From positions 124,001 to 188,000 of the forward strand of contig MKWL01000018.1 in assembly GCA_001899305.1 (NCBI GenBank): DNA of 64,000 bases, given 5' to 3'. Made by a program: the position numbers and the translations under genes. The notes beneath the pieces are model-generated. The model saw only the letters and a list, made by a program, of their open reading frames with translations. It searched no databases and was not told the DNA's origin. The stretch is from Thiobacillus sp. 0-1251 (GTDB lineage: Bacteria > Pseudomonadota > Gammaproteobacteria > Burkholderiales > Thiobacillaceae). This document shows positions 1 through 8,479 of this stretch, one piece after another. The stretch's first letter is position 1. Each line of letters begins with the position of its first letter.

Positions 1-1150
1 CGATCATCTCGCCCGTGCGCTCGTGCTCCAGCGCATTTTCCGCAAAGAAGTCGATGACATTACGGCCCAGTTCGTTCAATTTCTCGAAGTCTTCATCCGT
101 CTCCAGTTTCATGAACGGGATCACGACCGTGCCCATGGTCGCGCCGATCTTCAGCACGCCCTTGCCACCGATGAGTATCGTAACGCCCTTGTCCTTTCCT
201 GGCAGGAGACCGCCAGGCATGACGTTCAGGCAATGCATGCAGCGCACGCAGTTCTTGTTGTCGATACACAGGGTTTTGCCGTCGCCCAGGTTGGCGGCAG
301 ACACATGTTCGCTGGCCTTGAACTTGTCGGAAGACACCAGGGTGATGGCCTTGGTCGGGCACTTGGTGACAACGTCGTTGATGAGATCCTCCATGCCGTG
401 GACCTTGTAGTAAGCCTGAACCAGGTCTTCATCGACCCGGATGTTGTCGCGCCAGGTCCCGATGGTTGCCAGGTCGGAGCGCATGATGGCATTGACGCAG
501 TCGTTCGGGCACCCCGAAAACTTGAACTTGAATTTGTACGGCAGCGAAGGACGATGCATGTCGTCTATGTTGTTGTTGATGACGGTGCGCAGCGCCTTGG
601 CCTCGTCGTAGCAGGACATTTCGCAACGCGCCGCACCGACGCAGGACATCGAGGTCCGCAGCGAGGGCCCCGCGCCTCCGAGGTCGAAACCCATCTCGTT
701 CAGGGCGTCGAAGGCTTTCTGGACGTTCTCGGTGCGGATGCCCTGGAACATGATGTCGCCAGACTGGCCATGGAAGGCGATCAAACCCGACCCGCCCGTT
801 TCCTGCCAGACGTCGCACATCTTGCGCAGGAGGTCTGAGGTGTAGTGCATGCCGGCTGGTGGCTGGATACGCAGCGTGTGGAACTCGGCTGCCTCGGGGA
901 ATACAGGCTTGCCGTGCTCATCCTTCAGCTCGGTGAAACGTGGAATCACGCCCCCACCGTAGCCGAATACGCCAACGGTCCCACCTTTCCAGTAGCCGGT
1001 CTTGGTCTTGTACGACGTTTCCAATTGGCACAGCAGGTCATGCATCATGTCGCTCTCTTTTGCCAGGCGCTTGAGGCCGGTGACAAAACTTGGCCATGGG
1101 CCTTTCTCGAGCTCGTCAAGATTAGGGGTGGCGAACTGGGGCTTGCTCAT
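1..1150 (-). CDS. dsrA: Reverse-type dissimilatory sulfite reductase alpha subunit, 3' end outside window
   Basis: The open frame runs from ATG at 1150 off the left edge, about 383 residues of a roughly 420-residue family. DsrA pairs with DsrB as the cytoplasmic siroheme/[4Fe-4S] enzyme; in sulfur oxidisers it works in reverse, oxidising stored sulfur to sulfite. Visible ligands are SCVGAARCE (C-X5-C) and SGCPNDC (C-X3-C) for the siroheme-coupled cluster, then an inserted ferredoxin domain with CIDNKNCVRCMHC. An AAGGAG SD sits just upstream of the ATG. The rest of the dsr operon would lie to the left. Assignment to the oxidative type is inferred from the betaproteobacterial look of the window; DsrA itself is clear. 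Confidence 0.95.
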   Translation of the reverse strand, partial: MSKPQFATPNLDELEKGPWPSFVTGLKRLAKESDMMHDLLCQLETSYKTKTGYWKGGTVGVFGYGGGVIPRFTELKDEHGKPVFPEAAEFHTLRIQPPAGMHYTSDLLRKMCDVWQETGGSGLIAFHGQSGDIMFQGIRTENVQKAFDALNEMGFDLGGAGPSLRTSMSCVGAARCEMSCYDEAKALRTVINNNIDDMHRPSLPYKFKFKFSGCPNDCVNAIMRSDLATIGTWRDNIRVDEDLVQAYYKVHGMEDLINDVVTKCPTKAITLVSSDKFKASEHVSAANLGDGKTLCIDNKNCVRCMHCLNVMPGGLLPGKDKGVTILIGGKGVLKIGATMGTVVIPFMKLETDEDFEKLNELGRNVIDFFAENALEHERTGEMI

Positions 1151-1784
1151 GTCGGTCTCCTTCGTGGGTCGTAAATTGCCGGGGGTCAAATGCTTACGTA
1201 TTCCGCTATGTAGAGAGCCAATTCCTGGTTGGCAGAAGGGAATATCTGGAGGAAGTGCCTGTTGCAGGGATGGCGCAGCCACGGCCTCGTCAAGCAAAGA
1301 TAGTTTTTTTCGAATATTTAACAAACGATATTTTTTCTTATTATCTATCGGGTATTCCGATTGATTGCGCCGAACGAGTCCGCTTCGGGCGGGTGGGCTG
1401 ATATGCCGACCGGATGAACAGTTGGACTGGCGAATGGTTCAATCAAAGGCTTGATCCCATGGGGTGGGTCGTTTCGAGTGAACCCTCGAACGGGCCGGAA
1501 GACAGGGCGGAATTGGGCACCGGTGGTGTGACTACCAACCTGTGCCAACAATGACCGCGGTTTTACGCGGGGCTCGTGATTCTTGACTACCAGCAATCCA
1601 AACAGACCTGCCCGTCATTGTGGCCACAACCAGTCAATGACTAGCATCGAACACAACATCCTGAACCGATACTACTAAAGTGCACGTCAGTCTTTTTCTG
1701 ATTTAGACCTGTCGCCGACGCGGTGTGGTGAACCTGATATATTGAAGACGATGAAGCCCAATACCCACATTCGCAGAAAATTCA
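1151..1784. other. Intergenic region upstream of dsrA and of the nuclease-like gene
   Basis: This 634-bp stretch separates two divergent genes. An AT-rich segment at about 1299-1350 lies on the dsrA side and may carry its promoter, but no convincing -35/-10 pair was found. From 1520 on it contains the left set of TGACTAC sites described separately. Short open frames here have no recognisable family or SD. Confidence 0.5.
1520..1644 (+). repeat. Left end-like repeats: 21-bp inverted-repeat arm plus two inner sites
   Basis: Bases 1520-1540 match the reverse complement of 3244-3264 at 20 of 21 positions. The core TGACTACCA at 1529 recurs at 1584, and TGACTAG follows at 1638, giving sites about 54-55 bp apart, all pointing toward the nuclease gene. 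The arrangement resembles transposase-binding sites at one end of a Tn7- or Tn402-type element. No target-site duplication could be picked out. Confidence 0.55.
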
Positions 1785-3185
1785 ATGGCCGACTTTCTAG
1801 AGTTCGAGGCACAAAAACTAAGAGCCTTTCTTGACGTGATTCGCCCTTGGAGCTCGGCTTATGCAGATGCCACTTTTGGGTTTGTTGGCATCCGTAATGG
1901 CGAACGCATCAGCATCTTGCATGGACACCTAATTCTCGGCGGCGGTGAGTTTCCCACCAAGAATGTTGAAGCCGGCTGCATCGTCGGTGGTATTTATCGC
2001 CTCGCAGATTTCGGCGAGTCCTATGAAAGTGCTCTGGAAAAATTAAGCACCGGTGTGATGGTCACCCCCTATGGAGATGCGGGTGTTCTAGTGGGGCGAG
2101 ATGGCCGTATCTCTGCCGTTTTCAACCCACATCCTTTTGGTTTTGCTAATGCACAATCCAGGGTGACCAAGTTTTCTCTTTACGGCGCCCAAGGAAATTA
2201 TTTGCCATCGTTTGACGAATTGACGCTCGCCTTGCGGGCAGCAGAGGCGCCTTACGATTCCATCGAGGAATTCGCAAACGATTTCGCCATTGCTGGTTTC
2301 AGGCGAGATATTGCAGTGATTGACGTCACTGCCAATAACGTTGCCGCCGTCGATTTGACAAGGAAAGTGGTTGGCAATACCGCAGGAATTGGTGTGATGC
2401 TTGCGTCAAAGCTTGACCCTCAAAAATGCTCCGTCGGCTACAAGGTGGTAAGCAAGGGACAAGTAATAGATAGGAAACGAATTTCGGGGGAAGATTTTCA
2501 GTGGTCAGACCGAGGGACACTCAGGTATGGCACGACCGACGTTCCAGTACCCCAAGGGTCTGTAGTGCAATGTTTTGCATCCTATTCGGGGCATTTGCAG
2601 CATCACGGATGGATAGCGGACCCGGATACGTTCCCCAACGTGCGTCGGGTCCTTCACCATGGGTTTGATTCAAACCTTGAGGGGCTTAAGACTTACCTGT
2701 TTGACGAGAAGCACCAAGAAAAGAACTCTCGAGATTTCGAAGTCGGAGTGTCAAATTTATTGTTTATGTTGGGGTTTTCGGTCGACCCATTGATCGGCAA
2801 AAAGCTCGAATCTGGTCCAGACATCGTTGCAACCACCAACAACGGGGACGTGGTTCTCGTCGAATGCACAATCAACCAAATTAATAAGGATGGGAAGTTG
2901 GGCAAACTTGTAGACCGGGCGGAAGTAATCCGGTCTCACCTCGATAACTCCGCCTATGGACACCTGAGAGTGCTGCCTGTAATTGTCACTGCTAGGCCTA
3001 AAGATGCGGTGGGACAGTTTGATGTTGATGCCGCCCGAAGCCAGGGTGTGCTGATAATCACCAAGGAAAACCTCATGGACGCAATCGAGCGTTCCGTAGT
3101 CTCCCAAGACCCGGACAAGTTATTCGCCCTTGGGTGGGAGTCCTTGCATCGCGAGGCGAATTCAAAACCCGGGCGGATTGAATGA
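1785..3185 (+). CDS. Mrr-like PD-(D/E)XK nuclease-fold protein (putative defence gene)
   Basis: A 466-residue protein. The N-terminal ~300 residues are unrecognised. The C-terminal part, from FEVGVSNLLFMLGF at about residue 318, has the Mrr-like layout: helix, G-x-PDIVA, strand VVLVECT. The acidic pair D and E of a PD-(D/E)XK site is present, but the last catalytic position reads E-C-T instead of E-x-K, so activity is uncertain. ATG at 1785 has no clear SD. The gene stands alone, bracketed by the inverted end-like repeats, and is plausibly a defence cargo gene. The restriction-like fold is a reading of motif spacing, not a search result. Confidence 0.55.
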   Translation: MADFLEFEAQKLRAFLDVIRPWSSAYADATFGFVGIRNGERISILHGHLILGGGEFPTKNVEAGCIVGGIYRLADFGESYESALEKLSTGVMVTPYGDAGVLVGRDGRISAVFNPHPFGFANAQSRVTKFSLYGAQGNYLPSFDELTLALRAAEAPYDSIEEFANDFAIAGFRRDIAVIDVTANNVAAVDLTRKVVGNTAGIGVMLASKLDPQKCSVGYKVVSKGQVIDRKRISGEDFQWSDRGTLRYGTTDVPVPQGSVVQCFASYSGHLQHHGWIADPDTFPNVRRVLHHGFDSNLEGLKTYLFDEKHQEKNSRDFEVGVSNLLFMLGFSVDPLIGKKLESGPDIVATTNNGDVVLVECTINQINKDGKLGKLVDRAEVIRSHLDNSAYGHLRVLPVIVTARPKDAVGQFDVDAARSQGVLIITKENLMDAIERSVVSQDPDKLFALGWESLHREANSKPGRIE

Positions 3186-3206
3186 GCGGCCTCATTGGTT
3201 CATGAG

Positions 3207-3264
3207 GTAGTCAGTTGAGTTTGCCAAGTAGTCAGTTGCAGTAGGCTGGTAGTCACACCACCGG
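3207..3264 (-). repeat. Right end-like repeats: three GTAGTCA sites at exact 21-bp steps
   Basis: GTAGTCAGTTG occurs at 3207 and 3228, and GTAGTCACACC at 3249, so the sites are spaced exactly 21 bp, two helical turns. The outermost lies inside the 21-bp arm 3244-3264 that mirrors 1520-1540. Close spacing on one side and wide spacing on the other is the layout known for the right and left ends of Tn7. Confidence 0.55.
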
Positions 3265-3355
3265 CAGATGTTGCCGGTCCGAATCTTTAACTTCGCATAA
3301 TGTATATTAGCAAGTCCTGATATAGCACTCTATTGAGTAACGCGAAACTCAAGCC

Positions 3356-3374
3356 TGCTGCGGGTTCCGCAGCA
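3356..3374. promoter_or_regulatory. Perfect dyad upstream of parA
   Basis: TGCTGCGG and CCGCAGCA form a perfect 8-bp dyad around a 3-nt centre (GTT), 46 bp before the parA start. It could be an operator or a partition-protein site; nothing in the sequence decides between them. Confidence 0.35.
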
Positions 3375-3420
3375 TTCAGACTGGTTGTCTCCATGTCCCT
3401 CGTTAAACCTGGGGAGGGAT

Positions 3421-4281
3421 ATGATCAAGTTCACTGTACTGAGTACGAAGGGCGGGGTCGGCAAGACGACTTTGGCAGCAAATCTTGGCGCACTCATGGC
3501 GGACATGGGGCTGAGAGTCCTGCTTGTCGACGCTGATGTGCAGCCCGCGCTATCAAAATATTACCGTATTAAGCGCGAAGCCCCGTTTGGCCTCACAAAA
3601 GTCATCACCACCGGGTATGTCACTGAGGATTGCATCTCTCAGACGGTAATCGATGGGCTCGATGTAATCCGGTCGGACGATCCAGATGGCAGTCTCCAAA
3701 CCTGGCTCCTGCATCGGATTGATCGCGGCGAACGACTTGGCAATGCCCTGAATTCCCCCGCCGTATCCGAAGACTATTACGACTGTGTCTTAATCGACAC
3801 GCAGGGAACCGTAGGCCCACTGCAGGACACTGCCGCACTCGCCGCCACGCAGATCATTTCCCCAATCAAGCCGGAAATCCTGTCAGCACGAGAGTTCAAA
3901 ACTGGAACGATGGAATTGCTGGCGCGGCTTGAGCCCTCACCAAACTCGAAATACAGGGTAGGGCCGGTCAAGGCAGTCATTTCGATGCAGGACCGGACTG
4001 CCGACGCGAGAATCATCGCGGAGTCGATCAGACAGGACTTCATCAAGCTGGGCGGACGGGTCACGGTCCTCGATACGATAGTCCCAGACGCCAAGTCCTA
4101 CAAGGAATCAGCCACCCTGTGCATCCCCGCACACCGGCATGAGCCGTCGCGCAAGGGCACGATGCCGTCTGCCTATGAAACCATGCATGCTCTCCTCTGG
4201 GAGTTGGTGCCGAGCCTCGCAGGGCATTACGCCGGATCGGAGGCAGCACAGGACCTAGGCCGTAACGGAGCGGAAGCATGA
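3421..4281 (+). CDS. parA: ICE partition ATPase ParA (Soj-like)
   Basis: A 286-residue ParA/MinD-type ATPase. The deviant Walker A motif KGGVGKTT spans residues 10-17, followed by LLVDADVQPALSKYY, and Walker B reads CVLIDTQGT. ATG 3421 is chosen because GGGGAGGG lies immediately upstream; longer in-frame starts at 3385 have no SD. It heads a run of overlapping genes and its stop overlaps parB by four bases. In PFGI-1/SPI-7-type ICEs this gene (soj) marks one end of the element and helps keep the excised circle. A dnaB-like helicase usually sits between parA and parB in these elements; here it is absent. Confidence 0.9.
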   Translation: MIKFTVLSTKGGVGKTTLAANLGALMADMGLRVLLVDADVQPALSKYYRIKREAPFGLTKVITTGYVTEDCISQTVIDGLDVIRSDDPDGSLQTWLLHRIDRGERLGNALNSPAVSEDYYDCVLIDTQGTVGPLQDTAALAATQIISPIKPEILSAREFKTGTMELLARLEPSPNSKYRVGPVKAVISMQDRTADARIIAESIRQDFIKLGGRVTVLDTIVPDAKSYKESATLCIPAHRHEPSRKGTMPSAYETMHALLWELVPSLAGHYAGSEAAQDLGRNGAEA

Positions 4282-5936
4282 TGGCGGGCGGCAAGAAAAA
4301 GCCTCCACTCATGAATATCCCGAGTTCGATCAAGATGGTGGACTTGGCTGCCAAGCATGGGTTTACCCCAAAGTCAGATTCTGAAAAGCGGACGGTACGG
4401 GAGCGCCTGAAGCTGGAAGTGTCCAACAGTCTGAACGTGCCGGCGCCAAACAGCGGGAGCGACCTCAAGCACGACACTGAAGTGGATGACTCGTGGGCGA
4501 GTCTTCCAGTAACCGCCGTTCACTTCTATGAGCGAAATCCCCGCAAGGCGAACAACGAAGCCTACGCTGAGCTGAAGGAGAGCATCCGGGTCAACGGAAT
4601 CCTCCAACCCTTGACTGTCACCAAGCGGCCGGGAGAAACCCATTACATCCTGTACGCAGGTGGCAATACCCGCCTGCAGGCCATCCGAGAGTTGTGGGAA
4701 GAAACCGGGGATCCGAAGCTCCGCGAAACCCGCGTCATCATCAAAGCCTGGCGCGGTGAAGCATCCGTTCTGCTTGCCCACATGGCCGAAAACACCCAGC
4801 GCAACGATATGACCTTCTGGGATCGTGCCAACGGGACGCTGGAAATCAAGCGGCAGATGGAAGAGGAGAGCGGTAAAACACTTTCACACCGGGAGTTTGA
4901 AGCCGAAATCAAGAAATTCGGCCTCCAGACTGATCTGCGAACACTCAGCATGTACCGGTTCGCAGTCGAAAAAATTTCCGATGTCGGCCCGTGGCTTTCT
5001 GGTTTATCCGTGCGAACCATCCAACCCCGCCTGAACCTGTTGTTGAAGCTGGCTAATCATCACGACATCGAGGAAAGCGCTTTCTACGCCGAGGTGGTCA
5101 CGCCAACCGCAAAGGCCATAGCCGGCATGGTTCTGGAAGATAGCCATGCGTTTACCGCAGACCTGTTTCTTGGTCGATGCGAAGCCAGCTTGTCTGCCCG
5201 GCTGGAATTGAATGAGCGGGATATGGGCAAGTTGCTCACCGCCATGGAGCGCTTCCCTGACATGACACTGGAAGGCTTGCAGCGGATATGCAAGCCCCAG
5301 CGTCCGGTCGAACCCCAGACTCAATCCACACCAGAGTCTGTCGGCCAGGAACCGGGGAGATCGTCACAGTCCATTGCTCTTGCGCCACGATTGCCCGGGA
5401 GTACCACTCTCACTAAGCAGGCCGCAACAGAGAATGGTGAACGCAGCCAACGTGTGAGTTCAACGGCTTCCCATTCCACAGTCAGTTTCCCCCCGATCCC
5501 AGCTGAGAGTGGAGGGCCGGACCGGTTGATGACCTTGATTCAGCAAGTGCTTGTCTCCGCCGGCCTCGGCTCCTGCTATGAGCCTTCACCCGGCATGCCC
5601 ATGGGGTATTACATGGGATTCCCCAAGGATGGCCCACTTGATTTGAAAGAGAACGCGCAAAGCCGCCAGGCTGCCTGGTGGGTGCTTGCGATGGCAAGCG
5701 GACAGTTCGAACCGGGCGTGTGCCGGTCTGGCCTTGACGACTCCAATGAGTGGCGCACCTTGATCCTGGAAGAAGGTAGCCAGGAAACGCTGGGGGGCTT
5801 GGAACTCGCCATCCAGCACAACATTGGTGGCCAAGGTGAGTTTCTGCCGATTCCATGGCTGCTGAACCCGGACAACCCTATTGCGGGCGTGTGCCTTGAG
5901 TTGCTCTCGGCCATTCGCGGAGGGTCTGGATCATGA
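4278..5936 (+). CDS. parB: ICE partition protein ParB (PFGI-1 class)
   Basis: A 552-residue ParB-family DNA-binding protein. The ParB N-terminal nuclease-like domain covers about residues 75-190, with ERNPRKANNEAYAELKESI, GILQPLTVTKR, YAGGNTRLQA and ENTQRNDMTFWDRA. A helix-turn-helix region follows and the C-terminal third, after a Pro/Ser/Thr-rich linker, is specific to the ICE-type proteins. The start (ATG 4278) overlaps the parA stop as ATGA, so the two are translationally coupled. Expected role is binding a parS-like site and working with ParA in element maintenance. Confidence 0.85.
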   Translation: MMAGGKKKPPLMNIPSSIKMVDLAAKHGFTPKSDSEKRTVRERLKLEVSNSLNVPAPNSGSDLKHDTEVDDSWASLPVTAVHFYERNPRKANNEAYAELKESIRVNGILQPLTVTKRPGETHYILYAGGNTRLQAIRELWEETGDPKLRETRVIIKAWRGEASVLLAHMAENTQRNDMTFWDRANGTLEIKRQMEEESGKTLSHREFEAEIKKFGLQTDLRTLSMYRFAVEKISDVGPWLSGLSVRTIQPRLNLLLKLANHHDIEESAFYAEVVTPTAKAIAGMVLEDSHAFTADLFLGRCEASLSARLELNERDMGKLLTAMERFPDMTLEGLQRICKPQRPVEPQTQSTPESVGQEPGRSSQSIALAPRLPGSTTLTKQAATENGERSQRVSSTASHSTVSFPPIPAESGGPDRLMTLIQQVLVSAGLGSCYEPSPGMPMGYYMGFPKDGPLDLKENAQSRQAAWWVLAMASGQFEPGVCRSGLDDSNEWRTLILEEGSQETLGGLELAIQHNIGGQGEFLPIPWLLNPDNPIAGVCLELLSAIRGGSGS

Positions 5937-6520
5937 TGATGGTTCGCGTCACCGACAATACGCTGAGAGCCTCGCTGCTCATGCACTTGATCGAGCAACT
6001 TGAGCGTGGCGACCTTGCCGTCCTGCTGGAAAAGGGCGCTTGTCCGAGGTCCATGGATCGGTTGCGAGGTCTCGCCATCAATGAAATTCTGCATCTGGCC
6101 TCATCAGGCCATCCCGACATCCATTTCTCGATCGATGAGGGCGGTTTCGAACTCGGCATCGAAACCCTGTTTCGGCGCAAGCAGGAAACCGAGCATCTGG
6201 TGTATTGCATCCAGAACGGCGCCAGCCAGTCGATGTTGAACCAATTGTTCCCGTCGACCGACCCGCGTGTCATCCAGACCTACCGCAAGCTCCTCAAGAA
6301 TGATCGCAAAATCGGCCGTATCGCGCTACCAGATGAAAGCGTCCGCGATCTGATCCATCAATGCTGGTTCGGGATGAGTGAGGAATACCCTGAGATCACC
6401 ACTCTGCGCGAAAAACTCATGCTTCTGCATGGGTTCTTCAGCAGCTATTCCCTCGACGCGCTGTACGCCACCGTCAATGAGTTCAACGAACCCCAAAGGA
6501 AGCACCATGGCCAGAAATAA
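5933..6520 (+). CDS. DUF2857-like ICE protein
   Basis: A 195-residue protein overlapping the parB stop by four bases; three consecutive ATGs at 5933, 5936 and 5939 make the exact start uncertain. Sequence features such as LRASLLMHLIEQ, RGLAINEILHLA and a middle segment resembling a helix-turn-helix (QSMLNQLFPSTDPRVIQTYRK) fit the DUF2857 family that follows parB in PFGI-1/SPI-7-type ICEs. Its biochemical function is unknown; the position suggests a regulatory or replication role. It overlaps the next gene by 14 nt. Confidence 0.65.
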   Translation: MMMVRVTDNTLRASLLMHLIEQLERGDLAVLLEKGACPRSMDRLRGLAINEILHLASSGHPDIHFSIDEGGFELGIETLFRRKQETEHLVYCIQNGASQSMLNQLFPSTDPRVIQTYRKLLKNDRKIGRIALPDESVRDLIHQCWFGMSEEYPEITTLREKLMLLHGFFSSYSLDALYATVNEFNEPQRKHHGQK

Positions 6521-6947
6521 AAGCCGTGTCACGCCTCCGGACTGTCTGCCAATGAATCCATCAACAGACGATCAGGCCGTCTACGACACGATCAGCCCAG
6601 CAATGTTGCTGGACATATTCGATGAGCCAATCGTGTTCCAGCGTGCCTATGTGGGTCTGACAGGCAGCGCTGTGGCAGCACTGTTCCTGTCATATGCGAT
6701 CTACACGACAGACCGCCTTCCGAAAGACGCGGAAGGCTGGTTCAGAAAGACCGGGGATGAATGGAAGGCTGAAACGGGACTGACCCGCTTCGAGCAGCAA
6801 ACTGCTCGCCGCATCCTGCGGGAGCTGGATGTTCTGATTGAACGGCGGGCCGGCTTGCCGGCCGAGCTTTGGTTCAAGATTCGAATTGATCGCATTCTTG
6901 AGCTGCTATCGGATCAGGCAGAAGCCAAGTGGGGGCAGGTCATCTAG
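6507..6947 (+). CDS. Winged-helix protein related to the STY4528 replication protein
   Basis: A 146-residue protein. ATG 6507 is preferred because AAAGGA sits just upstream and upstream in-frame codons belong to the overlapping gene. It carries one copy of a winged-helix-like domain: GWFRKTGDEWKAETGLTRFE, then a recognition-helix-like TARRILRELDVLIE and GLPAELWFKIRIDRI. The same pattern (GWFWKTSKEWKQVAGLSVRE ... GMPAKLWFRVDLDRL) occurs in the following gene, so the two share ancestry. Such domains are typical of phage and plasmid replication initiators; a DNA-binding role is inferred. Confidence 0.6.
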   Translation: MARNKSRVTPPDCLPMNPSTDDQAVYDTISPAMLLDIFDEPIVFQRAYVGLTGSAVAALFLSYAIYTTDRLPKDAEGWFRKTGDEWKAETGLTRFEQQTARRILRELDVLIERRAGLPAELWFKIRIDRILELLSDQAEAKWGQVI

Positions 6948-6953
6948 GACCAG

Positions 6954-8363
6954 ATGATGCCCCATGCATACGCCATAGCTGCGAAATCGAGTCAGGTGAA
7001 CGAAAACCTGGCCCAGGGGGTGAAAGACCTCCTGTCGGCGCTTGGTAACCGCTACGTGGCGTATTACCCATCCCTCGCCGAATTGACGGGTTCTCCCAAA
7101 GCCGCCCTGATGCTTGGACACGCAATGTTTATGACCCGTGTGGTCCTGGACAAGCAGCCCAATCGCGGAGGGTGGTTCTGGAAGACCTCGAAGGAATGGA
7201 AGCAGGTCGCCGGATTGAGCGTCCGGGAAATTGAAACGTCTCGCAAAGTGCTTTTAAAAGACGGCATCTTGCAGGAATCAAGGCGTGGCATGCCGGCCAA
7301 ACTCTGGTTCAGGGTCGATCTTGACCGTCTGGCTTTGAGGCTATGCCAGTATGCCAATACCACCTACCGCCCCTGGTCATGGGAAGACCGGGTGCTGAAA
7401 ACGCTGCTCGGTAAACCGGTGATGTTCTACGCTCCTTTCGCGTGGGCGGCGGACAGCGCTTTGGCGGGTCTCTATATGTCCAGCCTGTTCAATCGGCTGC
7501 GGCAGACATTATCCCGGAACGAAGTTGACGAGGCAGGCTGGTTCAGCAGCCCAACCAGCCAATCACTGATCCATCTCCATTTTGGGCGTCGCATGTTGAT
7601 GAATGCCCGAGCCAAACTGATCGAGTCCGGGATGATGGAAGAGGTGCGGGAAAGCCGTATGCAATCCCAGTTGTTGTCGCGCATTATGTTAAAAACACTG
7701 CCGGCCAAAATCTGCCTGGAAGCCAATGAATTCCACAGTTTGTCGGAATCCAACAAACTAGATTGTCGGAATCCGACAAACAAGAGTTGCTCAAAACGCG
7801 TAACAAGAGTTGCCGGAACCGTAAAACAAGAGTTGCCGGAACCGCAAGTCAACAGTTCACGTTTTCGCGAAACAAGTTCTGCGGAAACGGCAACTCACTC
7901 TAATAAGGAAATAAATACTCCATACCACCCCCTCCATAACAGCCTGGAGGGGGTGGGTGTATTCGATTTCCCCAAAACCATCCGGACTGCGCCAGCAACT
8001 GCTGATCTGGAAAACCTGATCTATCCGGACAAGCTGCTTCCCGGCGAGAAACAAACCGCACGGCAGATTCTGCACGGCAGCCCCAATCCTCAACTCATCC
8101 TCGACGAGCTGGCAGGCCAGATGCAGGACGGCCACGTCAAGAACGCGATCGGCTACCTGCGAACCCTGAAAACCAGACAACAGGCAGGAACATTTGAGGC
8201 TGAGTACGCCCATCGGGTTGAAGCAGATCGAAAGCGCCGGAAGGAAATACTGGAACAGCGAAAGCGCCTGATCGTTGAGCCACAAACACCGGTTGCGACA
8301 AACCGCGACTCAGCTCGGATCAAGCTGACCGAACTGCGCCAGAGCATTTGGGGAAAGAAATGA
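6954..8363 (+). CDS. STY4528-type ICE/pathogenicity-island replication protein
   Basis: A 469-residue protein six bases after the previous gene. Two winged-helix-like domains can be seen, near residues 40-140 (GWFWKTSKEWKQVAGLS) and 145-250 (EAGWFSSPTSQSLIHLHFG), then a low-complexity linker and a charged C-terminus. The size and position after DUF2857 match the STY4528 family of island replication proteins. The linker DNA (7739-7895) is full of short repeats, including two AACAAGAGTTGCCGGAACCG copies and the dyad TTGTCGG-AAT-CCGACAA, and an 11-bp stem lies at 7925-7956. The iteron-like array begins just downstream, which supports an initiator role by analogy with iteron plasmids. Confidence 0.7.
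   Translation: MMPHAYAIAAKSSQVNENLAQGVKDLLSALGNRYVAYYPSLAELTGSPKAALMLGHAMFMTRVVLDKQPNRGGWFWKTSKEWKQVAGLSVREIETSRKVLLKDGILQESRRGMPAKLWFRVDLDRLALRLCQYANTTYRPWSWEDRVLKTLLGKPVMFYAPFAWAADSALAGLYMSSLFNRLRQTLSRNEVDEAGWFSSPTSQSLIHLHFGRRMLMNARAKLIESGMMEEVRESRMQSQLLSRIMLKTLPAKICLEANEFHSLSESNKLDCRNPTNKSCSKRVTRVAGTVKQELPEPQVNSSRFRETSSAETATHSNKEINTPYHPLHNSLEGVGVFDFPKTIRTAPATADLENLIYPDKLLPGEKQTARQILHGSPNPQLILDELAGQMQDGHVKNAIGYLRTLKTRQQAGTFEAEYAHRVEADRKRRKEILEQRKRLIVEPQTPVATNRDSARIKLTELRQSIWGKK
7739..7895 (+). repeat. Repeat-rich segment inside the STY4528-type gene
   Basis: Within the coding linker, TTGTCGGAATCC appears twice and AACAAGAGTTGCCGGAACCG twice in tandem, with the dyad TTGTCGG-AAT-CCGACAA between. 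The repeats are in the coding frame, so they encode a repetitive Ser/Arg-rich linker, but their dyads could also be binding sites. Confidence 0.5.
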
Positions 8364-8479
8364 CCAGATCCACGATCCAGGCCACATCGGGTCGGCTTTC
8401 CCGGCCCAGGGCGTTCTCAACGCTTGGCGGGATAGTCACCGGAGTGTGGCGCAGGAGGATTTGTTCAGGTGATGCAACA

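Noticed and set aside
23..838. Long plus-strand open frame (271 codons)
   Set aside because: It is the antisense shadow of dsrA, whose minus-strand translation has the siroheme and ferredoxin cysteine motifs.
4374..5324. Several minus-strand frames of 70-135 codons opposite parB
   Set aside because: All lie wholly opposite parB, lack SDs and have no family resemblance.
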